NCBI GenBank assembly: GCA_031763025.1
Contig: JASSKH010000003.1
Span: 310,001-374,000 of the forward strand
Reading direction: 5' to 3'
Origin: Macrocystis pyrifera
Taxonomy: Eukaryota; Sar; Phaeophyceae; Laminariales; Laminariaceae
Length of the DNA stretch: 64,000 nucleotides
Part shown: positions 36,701 to 49,900 of the stretch, in pieces
How the letters are laid out: each line of letters starts with the position of its first letter
How positions within the stretch are numbered: position 1 is the first letter of the stretch
Program-made: the position numbers and the translations under genes
Notes under the pieces: model-generated
Told to the model about the DNA's origin: nothing
Seen by the model: the letters and a program-made list of their open reading frames with translations, nothing else
The model's database searches: none

Positions 36701-39700
36701 AGGGCTTGCTCCTGCCAACAGTGATCCGAAGCTGTTGGCAGACTTTTCCGATGCCTGGGAGTCAAAACAGCAATGGCAACAAACAGCAGTGATAACAGCG
36801 ATTAAAAGACGTGACACGAAAGAATACGTGGTACTACAGCGGAAAAACAAGTAAGGGAACAAAAGTAACAATACGACGGTAACACGGTAACAACACGGTA
36901 GGATGGATGGGGTACCAGTGGCAAGAGTGGCAACAGGCACTATTAATATATTAATAAGAGGGTACATCGGTAATAGCGGCAATAGCAGTTACAGCGGTAA
37001 AAAAATACCGACACATCGGTAAAAAGACGGCAACGGCGGTAGTATTAAGATAGTGACAGCAGCACGAACACTAATAACACGGTAGAGCGGGAACAAGCCG
37101 GCAACAGCGTCAACAGCGGCAAAAACGCGGGTATCTCGGTAAAAATACGGTAAGACGTTGACAACGGCAATTGCGGTCATAACACGCTACAGCAGTGGCA
37201 ACAGCGGAAACAGCGATAGAATACGGCAACATCGGTAACGGTAAAAACACGGCAGCAGCGGAAGACGGTAACAACCTAAACAACGGTACAAAGACGGCAC
37301 AGGGTCAACAGCGGTAGCAGGGAAAAAAAAAAAAAATACAATAGCAGCGGTAACAGCGTTTGAAAGACAGTGACGCCGGAAAAAAAAAAACCCATTATAA
37401 GCGGCGGCAAAGGCAAGGCACGGCAACGACAGCGGTTACAGGGTGTAAAAAACAAACAAATGGCGGCAGGCAAATCTCGCACTACCCAGGAAAAAGACAG
37501 AGCAAAATGAGCTGTTGAGTCCTGGGTGGCTATCCCTACCTCTTGGTCGAACCTAAAGGAGGTCGACTAAAGAGGTCCGGCAAGTTCATGACATGAACAC
37601 TGGTGGAGTGTCACGTTAAATCTGTGTTCTACAGATGGACAAGAACCGGTACACAAATAAGAAAGTGTATTGGGCGTAAGCTTTTTTTACCCAGATCTCC
37701 AAGGAGGATCAAAAAAATAAATAAATAAATAAAAAAAAAAAACAGTACGTGTGTGTGAAACCAGACATGAGGGCGTTACAAAAATAAAATAAAACTCACG
37801 GGAAGGCCGCTGGCGAGCCTGCGGAACTCCCTGCGTTCTTGTTTCTGCTGGACGGCGATGATGGTCTGAGCCTCACGCACCGCCCGGGGCACCTTGTCTA
37901 CCAGGCCAGAGAAGATGGCTCTGAGAAGAAACAACACGTGCTCTGCTACCACCACGAGGACCACCTGACAGTCGCCAAGAAAACCAATACATACGAATCA
38001 GCTATCCATATAGCGTTCAGGAAGGGGTTGGTATGGGCATATTGGCGTCGCCATGACCGACTCCATCGCCATCAAGAGCCAGAAGAGGGCATTAAAGCGA
38101 CATCAGTTATCACCATAACCGCCATCAAGATGCACATTCAAGCAAAACAACGTATCGCAATTAATATCACCACCGTCTCAGCGGACATTCAAGCGAACAT
38201 GTATCGCAAAATGAATATCATTAAGATGGACATTCAAGCGCACTCATTTTGCTACAAAATTCACTCGAGGCAAGCAGCTTTCGCTTGCGTGAGGCGTAAT
38301 GCAGAATGCGTCGCAAAACACTGCTCGCACGCTTGTGGTGGTATTTGCTTGCGCGAGGCGCTACTAAACGGGCCACTAGCATGGGCTGAGCAGACAGCTG
38401 TACAAATCCCTTCAGCACATAATGAAAAGAAAAAGCAATCAGCGGTCATAACTTCACCATTCAGAATATGTACCCTAGAAAATACACCAGTGTAACGCAA
38501 CATTTCAATCAAGAAATAATACAAAACACTGTTGTTATTACCACGTGGCCAACCACTCGCGCCGCCAACCCTGCATACCAAGGTGCGGCGATGCAGCGAC
38601 ACTTCCTGCGGCACACGCTACCAGCTGTCATCTATCATCCACAGCAGTATCATATTCTCTTTCGCTATCATCTACCAGTATTCTGAAGGAGAAAAAAAAA
38701 AACGAAGCTGTGAGATCGAAATTCAAACTTACTCAAAACTCATCTTCTCTGCAAGCTTGGTGTGACAATAGTGACAATACGTAGTGACAATTCGATCGCG
38801 CGGTCACGGGGTGTGTAGGTTTTCAGAGTTGTCTACAAATTATCACAGGTTTGGAAGCCACGAATTCGCTACCTACCATGTATCAGGTACCAGGTATGTC
38901 CTATCCATCATATCATATCAGACCTTCAAGCCCTCCTTACCGTTCCCTCAAAGCTGCCCAGCTGCTCTGTCATGGTCGCGGGGACGTAGGAGGAGACGTT
39001 CTGGGACACCATCACCGCCAGGAGGAGGTTGGTCAGGCATGCAACCACTCCAATCATCTCCAGGCACAGCTGCCAGGCCCCGATCGAGGCCTCTTCGTGA
39101 GTCTGCACTCGACAATCGACGGTTTCGTATTGGGAATTTTACGGTTTCGCATTTTTGGCAATCGACGGTTTCGCAGTCAGCAGTCGGCAGTTTCTCATTC
39201 GGTGTGCGACGGTTCGCATTCGGCATTCGACAGTGTCGCGTCTGGCATTGGAGGTTTCGCATTCAGTATTTGACGGTTTCGCATTCAGCATTCGACGGTT
39301 TCGTAAATAGCATTCAACATTTTGGTACCTAAGGGAAGGGCGATGGTGAATGCTCAATGGCTCACCTGGGGTCGGCGGGTCTTGACGAGCTTACTTAGAT
39401 CAAGCTTGAACTCCCAGATGTTGTTCAGGATCGCGAAAAAAGGAGCCAGCGGGAAAACGACGAAGAACATGGAGATGTACCCGAACTGCAGCACCTGCTT
39501 GGCGAGTCGAGGTTACGCCATCAGTGCGCATTAACCCCATCCATGTACTAACGAAAAAAAAGGTTCGTTTGGAATACATCTTGATATACATAATGTGTTT
39601 ATATATGTGGACAGAGCGTTATGTGTCGGGACTAATTGAGAGGATAAAAGCGGGAAACAAAATTACGGCTACCTGTACCCTGTACAGACAGCATCGGCAC

Positions 39701-40945
39701 ACCATACCATGCCAATACCAAGCAGCCACCGTCGCCGAGGCATGTTTATGTGTCCGAGTTGCAACGTACGGAGGTATACGCCAAGCGTGCAGCATGGTGC
39801 TATATACTTATGATGCTGCACGGTAATCGTAACAAAATCAGACGATTCATGAGAGCGGCGTTGCCAAATATTTCGGCCGCCCCTTAAAGTGTTATTAGCT
39901 CCAGCCGCGGAACGGAATTATGAAGAGGCCACCATTCTTCGAGTTACGAGGGCGGGATCATTATTACAGCGGCATTGGGATAAACCCTGTCATACGAAAA
40001 CCAGAGTTTCTGAGATCGAACTACAGCAGTAGCTATTGATATATCAGGTGTTCGTAGGTCGCGAGTTCGTCGAGTACAAAAACGGTCAGATTAAGCAGAC
40101 CACCGCAAAAACTAACCACACCATACGGCCATACGGTACATAGCACACGCGATCGAAGCACCACATTCAGCTTGTAAAAACAAACAAAAAAAATCCAACT
40201 CACAGCTGAGATAGGTGCTCTTTTTCTAGGTTAAACATTTACACAAACAATACGTGCGAAGCCCAGAACTTTCTGACAAGCGTGGCTGATGTACACAGTC
40301 GTCTAACTTGCCATCTCGAGGTACTCGCTCTCGACATCTGCCGGGTCAGCCTTCATCTCCTCCAGCAACTCCTCCGGTCCGATGGTGCCCGTGTGCTTCA
40401 CCAGGAAAGTAGGATCTTTGGGAGGCTGCACGAAAAGAAATGGGAAAGGCGGGGGGGGGGGGGTAACGCCATCGAGAACACACGAGGGGGAAATAAACAT
40501 GATCCGGGAGGTAGAGCAGGACAGGTCTTGAAACCATGAGAACATCGCTCTATCCACCGGGTAGGTTTACTTAAGTGTGACACAACCCATCTATCCAGAG
40601 GGTAGATCTACCAACCTTGAGGAACACTACCCTGTCTATCCAGAGGGTAGATTATTTTTAGCAGTCGCGAAATAACCTACATCTACCTATCTCTCCAGAG
40701 GGTACATATATACTACATATAGTATTTATCAATTGCGACAAAACTTGAGCAAATCTGGCAATTAACATTTACTTAGTAGAAGCGATGGATAGGACTACTC
40801 ATTCAAAGGGCGTGACACCGCCGTAATCACACTCAAAAGACACCAAAGCATACCATCAGTGTAAATATTGGCTAGTTTCAAGGGCGCTAGTCCACTGCAA
40901 TCAAGTACGTGATGCACCACTAGCCCTTACAGCAGGATCAGTACG

Positions 40946-40979
<34 letters not shown>

Positions 40980-43900
40980 TCTGTACCGTCCCGTGAGGCC
41001 AGCACGCGTCATCCTCCAAATCAATTAAACAAGCAAACGCCACTTTACGACAGTTGGAAAACTCAAGCCCGTGCCCGTCTATAACAACGCTCACTTTCAC
41101 AACGCGTATGTGTGTGAGTGTGTTCGTAAACGCCACCAACGACTGGAAACCCCACTAGAGACCCAAAGCACTCCATTTACTGTACTACGCGTCGTGTTTG
41201 ACAAGGACAGACAGGCCTGAAACGAATCAATCGAGTCGATAAAGACATTAAAAATATATCACATGTTTCGGGGAGAAGCAATAACGTGCAAAAGCAAAAC
41301 AAAAAAAGAGAGCAACGTCGCAAAGTAAAAAATAAAATACATCACTTGTCGCGCGGAGACAACACCTTGCACAAACCTAAAAGGGGAAAGAATGACACTT
41401 GATTAACTCATGTTTTTTTTCCGGAGAGACGAAATTCGTATGGGCTCAGCGCGAAACGAACGGCCCGCAGTCACGCTTTACTTTTTCTAGTCTCTCACGT
41501 TTTTCTTGTCTTTGCGGTCCTTGAGCCAGCGCATGAGAGCCGGCTGGTACATCTCGACAACCTGCGCCACGAACTGCTTGACCATCATCATCATCATCAC
41601 GAGCTGCCTGAGGCGGTCAATGTCCCTCAGCCAGAAACCCACGTACAGCAGCGCGCAGTAGGAGTTTACGAACTGGAAGGCGAACATCTGTGAGAGACGA
41701 CGACGACAAACGCGCACCGAGTCAAGCCGAGCCGACCAAAGACCACGGCAGGAAAAAATAGGCATGCCAAGTGAGACCAGGCAAGGGGCACATACCGGTA
41801 TATATTTGAACAAGATGACCATCGCATACCTCGGTGCGCCGAAGGAGCGAGAGTGCAAAACAGAGGATAGAGGATACACGATGGAGGAATGGGGACGGAC
41901 GGAGGTACAGGCAACGGAGACATGGGTGACGAAGATATGGTCGACGGGGGGGGTATGGGTGTTTTAAGAGGTATACCCGACACCATGCACCAGGTAGGTG
42001 ATTAGAGGGATGGGAGGTGGAGGCATGGCCTGGTCGATGAGGTGGACAAAGGGGCGTTTTTTCCCCTCCGTCTTTTTGTCATTTCGCCTGTATAAAAAAG
42101 GCGTTCTTAACTCGCCTCTTTCTAACCCTAACAAAAATGTATACTCGTACCCGTCAGTACTACAGCAGTATGATTATTAATGCTAATAGTGTGTTTGAAC
42201 AAAGAGAGCACAGATCATTCTCACCTCGCTAAAAAAAACACTCGTTTGTTCGTCATATTTTTATCTCAATCGTCCTCAATATGGTCCCAATGGTCCAAAT
42301 GGCACTTACAGTCGCGGCCAGAGCGGTATGTGCCCGTTGGAAACAACTGTCGAGGTGAAATAAGTACGCACTCAATAGCAAGGCGAAAGAAAAGGAAAAA
42401 CGCCTCACCGTAATACAACCGCCCTCATTACCTAGGTTTAGGGGAATACGCTGCGTGTTATGTACCAGGTGACCTGTTGCCCATTACCTCGTATATCGTA
42501 GCACCAAGCGTGTTTCCGCAAACCATGGTCGATGAGGGCGTTTGTTTATCATCTTGATAGGGAGGCATTTTTGTTTCGCCTTGATAATAAGAGTGTACTT
42601 ATTTCACCGGAACGACTATTACCAGGTATACCTGGACGAATATACAAGGACCGTTGAAGACCGAAAGGACCGAAAGGTCCTCACCATTCCGTCTAGCGTC
42701 TATTAATAGAGCGGCATACTATTGTAGGTGCCACTAATGTTCAACACTCCATACCAGGTATATATGCGCAGCAGTGTGTCGTCTTCACATTGAATCGTCT
42801 TTTCTACCCAGCTTCATCAGTACACCCAGTGGCCGTCCTGATTCCTGACCCGAGAGAGATAATAATTCTGTGGTCACAGGCTGTGAGACAAAGGAAGACC
42901 AAAAAAACAAAAAAAAAACAAAATCGCAAATTCAAGGGCCAAGCAAAAAAGTGAAATGCAAGCGTACTAACAGTGTGTTTTCCGTCCACATCAACCTGAA
43001 CGCCTTCGGGACCCCTCTCAAGGGACAGCGACCAGAACAATGGTTGGTAACTTCGGTCTTATCGGCCGTCTATCATCTCTTACACGTGCACTTCAAGCAG
43101 CCCGAGCGCCAAGTAGTACGTGTCGCAGCCGTGTCCGACGACTTGGATTGAAACCACTGAAACTTGTACAGCAATGTGTATCATCCCACAATCTCGCAGT
43201 GGTGGCCGGTGCCGTACGAGTGGTCGCATTCTATCTCCAGGCTGCCCCTTCTAAGTCTGATAGTATCAAGCAGGGTAATAGCACGAGGTGTATTCTTGTT
43301 TCACCTTGATGATGAGGGCGTTCTTCTTTCTGACGGCCGTGGGGTGGTCCTCGAAGTCGTTCAGGGCCCTCGCCAGGAAGTCGTAGACGAAAGACGCCAC
43401 GATCGGCACTCCGCTGTAAAGAAGCAAAGGGTAGTACTGCATGTACGACTCCGCCCCGTACACCTGTGAGATACGACACGACAAGAAAGCATCAGGGAAC
43501 GAAGCGGGCAATTACACGAACAGTCGGCCACGAAAGCTTCGACACACAAAGGAGTCGCGACGGCCTTGCAAACCCAGCACGGCAGTAGTAGTGGTATGGT
43601 CCCTTTATAGTGCCGGTTGAGCAGTGCCGGCAGCCTGCTATCCGAGTCGTGCCTGTGGAATCGCTTGGCGCAGATGGCAGATAGCAGATGGCACAGATGG
43701 GATTACAGTAGCCAGTGTGGCAGTGTGCTATTAATATTAAGGATTTTTGCCAAAATCAGGTATACCTGGCCACTTTCGTGCCAAAAACAGTTACACACTG
43801 AAATCAAGTACAAAACACACACCAGGAGCCCTGCTATTGGCCAAGCTGACATCGGAACTGATTTTGGCACGAAAAGGCCAAGGTACACCTGATTTTTTCT

Positions 43901-46900
43901 ACTCTGTCTAGCTTTCAACTGATTTTGGCCAACTTTGAACCAATCAGAGAGGCCATACGCACACTGTGTTTTCTCTCCGTAAGCGTCTGCCCCCCCTCGG
44001 TTGAAATTCTTCTGTATTGACGTACAAACTCTGTACTCGTACGTCGTACGTAAAAGTACGTATATACAATGCATACATGCGTACGCTGGTTTCACTTTTT
44101 CTCCTTTGGGGTGTGCGATGTGCTTCAGTTAGTTGATGTGTGCACTCTGTTGTTTTCTATGTTCACAGCAGTCTTCACAGCACCATGGACACTCGGCGTT
44201 TCGTCTGCACCACCCCGCGTCGAGGTGGTCCCAGGTTTGGTACGGCAAGATAACTTCGTGCCGAGCAGGCGGTTCCGCGAGGACGGTCTGGAAGCTTTAA
44301 AGCTGTCAACGGGGGGGGGGGGGGGGGGGGGCGCCAGAGTAAATGCTCTTGGCGCTCCCGCCGTGGCGAAACAAACGAGCATATTAATACGTAGTGACTC
44401 TTTGCAGGTCCAAGTGGAGCCCGTGGTACCTATGATACACCCTGAAGGAAACAAAACAATTCAGATTTTGGAGGCCATGTGGCACGCTTAATGCTTTAGG
44501 CGCATTCGTTTTTTTTCGGATTGTCACGGACATCACACCGCTCGTGGCGCGTTTTGTACTTGGTTTTAGCATGTACCTGATTTTGGCATTTGCCCTAATA
44601 TTAATATGAATAGAGCCGGTACCCGTTATCGTGTCGGTATACTAGGCTGACGCATACCATACCGGCACTACATAGAGAGGGACCACGACTGTACTCCTGT
44701 AATTATGAGGAGGCGTGTAAGGCAGGCACCATATATAGAGGCGTGGTAAGGTCGGGGTGTCGCCTACATTTTCACTTCATTGTAGTAAAGGAGCTCTACG
44801 CCTCACCCAACAACAGGAAGTTAAGTCCGATACACAATCCCACGTAGATGTCTACTATAATAATAACGAGGCATGTCACACCTCGCACAGATTATCGACT
44901 CCCACAGATCGTCATCTCCAAATTGAGGGCAGATAGATAAACGTATATATTCCTGATCTGTATGATGTAGCTTATGTTGCCGGATGAGCGCCGTAGAATC
45001 CGCATTATCTAGGACATATTTTCTGGATCGGATCCGTGCAAAAATGCAGGTCCTGCGCAAACGTCCCACAACGGCAGGTGAGGAACTAGATCATCTGATC
45101 TATCTGATCTGTGAATAGATAATCATTTGTCGGAGGTGTGAAACACACTGACAAAACACACATAGGATCCAAAAGGTATTGGGTAGACGCCTTAGTTGCA
45201 ATGGTTGATGTGCTCCGTAAGCGACGACACACATTGCTGAATAGGCTGAACATGCTCAATACAGTAGGGGTCCCCCAGTAAGGCGGTGGTGTGGTGTGCC
45301 AGAGCAATAATGCCGACTTATTCGGGAAAGCCGCGCTATTTATTCGAGGTTATGAGCGCAATTCCCCAGTCGCGCCAGGCAATTTTGACCGTCTTATATC
45401 GCGATGCCGCCTTCCTGAAATCGCCTCATAGGGGGGGGGGCTACTGTAATGTAAACCCCTGCCGTAGTATGCCTAATTCATACTGCAGTACTACTGTATT
45501 ACTTCTGTCAATACTACTGCGGTACCAATCAATAGCCTCGACGAAATGGTTGATAGTGCAAATAAACTTACAAGTTGCAGATGCCCCCCGACAAATTTCT
45601 GAAAACTTTTCCTACAACATATCTAGGGCGGTCGGGGGTAGGGTTGGAGGTAGCATTTAGGAGTCCAGCAACAAGGACGTCTATCGGTAGCTGTGCATCT
45701 CAGCTACACACCCGTGGTGTCGAGACCCACGTGCTGCTTTTGTGACACGCTATAGCATGTAAGGATGACAACTTAAGCACGCCGCGGAATTAAACGGAAC
45801 AGCACGAAAACGATATCGTATACGCGTGGACGGGGGTTTCCATAAACGTTGTACAATGGAAGCGAGGGGCACTGTGCAATCAGCCCCGGGGTACAAGAAA
45901 AGGGACGAAAACGAGGCGGGATTGCATCGTATACGCATCCGTGGCAGGAGCTTCTGTGTGAAATGAAGGAAGGAAGAGCAGGTAGGCGCGGGACTACGTG
46001 ACACTGTGATGCACAGCAGGACCCAGACACAGCACACAGAGCACAGCAAACACACACAGCACGCATCAAATACCCATAACGTACGGGCAAACACATCAAG
46101 CACACAGAATACACAGCACGCAGGGGAAACACTGGACACACAGCAGGCACACAGAACACGGAAAATAGCACACGCAGCACAGAGGGCGCACACCCAACGC
46201 TGATGGTATGCTGGTGGGTCGCTACCGCTCCAAATCAGTCTCGGGAGTCATAGGTTGGTGGGACTGCGCTGTTATTTACCGGTGGGTGCAAACCCGAAAG
46301 TGTTAGGTAAGATTTCTAAAAAAGCAATCTACTTTGTCGAAGATATAGCATACGCCAATACGGCTCGGCAAACTAACATGTTTGAGTTGTGCGGTCGGTG
46401 CGAGACTCTTTCCTCAGGGCAGGACGTCTCATTATGGAACTGTAGTGCAGTCATAAATAGTACATCATGGCACGGAAGGTACACCGTATACTGCATACTG
46501 CAGGGTGTCCGAGTAGGACACACAACGTGACGATACGAATGCATCCTTCAGTATGACATTGCAACAGGATGCTGCCCACCGGTAAAGAAGCCCAAGCGAT
46601 TCACAATCAAAGAGGAATTCGAGGCAAGACTACAGCCATTACCAGTAGACTACTGTAAATACGTACCAGTACAGGGCTTCACGGATACATGCAGACAGTC
46701 GTAGGTAGCAGTAGTAGGGCATCGAATCGCACTACTGCCATACCAGCAAAGAGCTATTAATACGTTCGTACAGGTTTCCACGAATACATGCATACAGTCG
46801 TACAGTAGTAGTACGTACAGTAGTACGGAATCGAATCGTACCAGTCCGTCATCCTGTGTCACCATGTACTGCGCCCCTGTCTCCGACGCTCTACTCGGCA

Positions 46901-49900
46901 TACGTACTGTAAAAATCTGCAGTAGTGTGCTATGAGCACCGCACGCAACCGCCCGTTTGGTTCTCCTCGCTGGTTGGTCTACTTCGTGACAGAAAACCCG
47001 TGATAAAAAAATGCTGGTTGGCTGATTAGTAAGTGAAAATGAACGATTGATAAACATAACGGTGACTGGCTACTTGATGATTCTTCTCTTTTCTCGAGGG
47101 ACGGTGACGTGAACGAAAAAAGAGTACATACCAGGTATACCAATGTGTAGGTGTCACTCATATCATACATGTACTTGTAGGAAGTGTGTACTGAGACATG
47201 TGCGGTAAAGACACACGAACGACGCAAACAAAATTACACGTACAGCGGTAGCAGAACGGGTGGTGTTCTAAGCTGGGACGCTTCGGCATGGCCAGCTAAC
47301 CGTTCCTGCTTGCTCGGTGATACAACGAGACACCGAACGAAAAGCACCCTTCACATCCCCGCACCACGAAGCTCAAAAGCCTAGCAGAGAGAGAGAAGGC
47401 GATCAAGAAAAAAAACCTGCAATTAGGCGTGGGTCGAACTTTCTTACCTCAGCAGCGTGGTCGCTGAGCCAGATGCAGTAGAGCATCACACGGATCACCA
47501 CGTAGATAGCAGCCAGGATTATGGGTACGGTCATGCACAGCTTTCCTGCCGGGCTGGGTGAGAACTCCCCCTCCTTCTCCCATGAACACCATCAACCCCG
47601 AACAGCGTGGCCAGCAGGTCCGGGCGGTAGTAGTGAAAGGTAGGCACAGACGACGTGCCGAGAAAACACACGAGCACAAGCAAGCCAAGGCAAACCCAGT
47701 CAGTCACGGGCCATGCATGTGTACGGCGGGAAAATGTGTCATGCCCATATGATCCACACGTTGTGACGTAATATTAACGATTCATGAACACTCAACACGT
47801 CGGGCAGCTCATGATCTATCTATATATCAATCTATATATTTACTGTAGATAATCTAGATGATCTACTGTAGATGATACAATATCGGGAATAGATCTGCTT
47901 TGGAAGATATAGGTATTACGTGGGAATGATCTGCATGATTTGTAGATGATCTGCCTGAGATGTGGAACATGTAGAAAGGCGACATGGCGTAATCGAATGG
48001 CGGAAATCCTTGCCGCGCCAACCTACAAACATCAACCATCCATCATCAATCAAGCATCAACCACCAACGAGAAATCAACAACCAAGGAAGGGTACAGCAT
48101 CCGTCCGTTGAGCTTCTCGCGGCATGGGACTCCGTACACAACAGCAGCCATCACCCAATCCAACAGGGAACACACTTGTACCCGTGCATCAGCCTCGCGG
48201 CTCAATACATGACTGTGTTAAACAAGCTGTCTCACCTCCCCCTGCAACACCACAACAACATGAACACGGTTTCACTCCCTCCTGCAACACAATGATAAAC
48301 AAGAAAAAAATCATCCCCCGACCCTGCATCGCCGACTGACCGACTGCAGTAGGCTCTTCGCTCTTCGCTCTTCGCGCATGGCCAACCCGGCGCGAGGGTA
48401 GCTTAGGCTTACCACTTTATCCCAACGTGTAGAGGGTCGTCTGCATACCAATACCAACATAGTATTACGGGCGACCATCTTAAATAAGACGTACGGTACA
48501 CCCAAAAAACTATATATTTCGCTATTTTTACTAACAATATTTGATCCTATTCACCATGGCCCCCGTAATAGTATCAGTAATAAACGTTCGTTGTATATGA
48601 GGACAGAGTGGTCCCCCACTTTTCGCCAAAATGGTTGGGAGATCTCTGTAAACGATACGATTACAACTAACATCAACCCTTTTACAATCGCACTGTCGAA
48701 TGATAATGACAAATACTCAACGTCAACATTGAAGCTATTTGTCCCCGAAACGGGAGTCCGGTTCTAGAGTGGTTAACTCTATCCCTTCCCCCCACACAAT
48801 CAACCAATGTCTAGCTTACCGTTTTTTCCAGGACTAGTCGACGGACACTGACTGGTGTGGACTACTGTGTACGATACGAATACAACTGACCCTGAAGATT
48901 ACCCTATAACCTCAACCCAACAAACCCGCATTCAGTATTCCGGGCTGCAGTCTTCGTCTCGTGCACAGATTGCGTCCATCAACCTTCGTAGTGCCAAAAT
49001 AAGCGCTAAGCTTTACGAGGGTAACCTACAGGTACCATTCACTCAACACCTTCTGTGGTTCAGGGTGGCAGTATGCGATACGGATATACCCAATCCCACG
49101 GCTAAAGCCAGGGCAATCAGACTCACTCAACCATAGTTTAAGCGTTAAAATAGTATCATCGTCTCGTATTCAGCAGCGTGTGCCAACCATGTGTCGAATA
49201 ATGGGTGAACTCTACTGAGCTCTGATAACCCAATCAGCCATGGCTACAGCTAGCAGTTCTCGGGTTCTCGTGCACAGCAGTGTGCGCGTCCACCATTTCC
49301 TCGAATAAGTGGTACTGACCGTACCAGACAAGAGCTGTACTGCCCAACAACATACTACCCTAGACGCCTTCCACGATAGAGGTAGCACATGTCCGCTATT
49401 ACGGGGGTCCATAGCTGATAGGACCTATGGTATACATAAAAACCAATATATTTACTTATTTTTACTAACAATATTTGGTCCTATTTACTATGGTCCCCCG
49501 TAATAACATGTTTTCTGAATGACGGGGTTCCCTGACCCAAACTCGTCGGAATGCCATTATTGTTCCGAAAAATGACGCTTTTGTATACATGGGCCATGGG
49601 ATTTTTCATCGGGATGCAATTCGATTTTTGCTCAAGTCAGTGTTTTGGGTTATAGGCGTAAGGTATCGAGCTCCTCAAGCGAGGAGTCTCAGACAAATTT
49701 GGGTGAACCCCTAACGTAGAACGCCTCCCTACGCACCTTCAGCGCCGCAATCCGCATCAGCTCCCTGTCCTCCACCCCATCCACGCCCCACCGGAAAGCG
49801 ATCGAACTGTTGCGGCGGCGCCACAGGTCTAGGAACAACGCCGTCCACACCATGATCAGAACGCAATATATGGGCAGCAGCAGGCTATCGGGCGAGCCAG

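Noticed and set aside
37839-38495. 218-codon plus-strand ORF
   Set aside because: Overlaps exon 11 in antisense and runs into an intron repeat; no family features.
45750-46193. 147-codon Cys-rich minus-strand ORF
   Set aside because: Translation of a CACACAGCACG-type repeat; the Cys pattern follows the repeat, not a domain.
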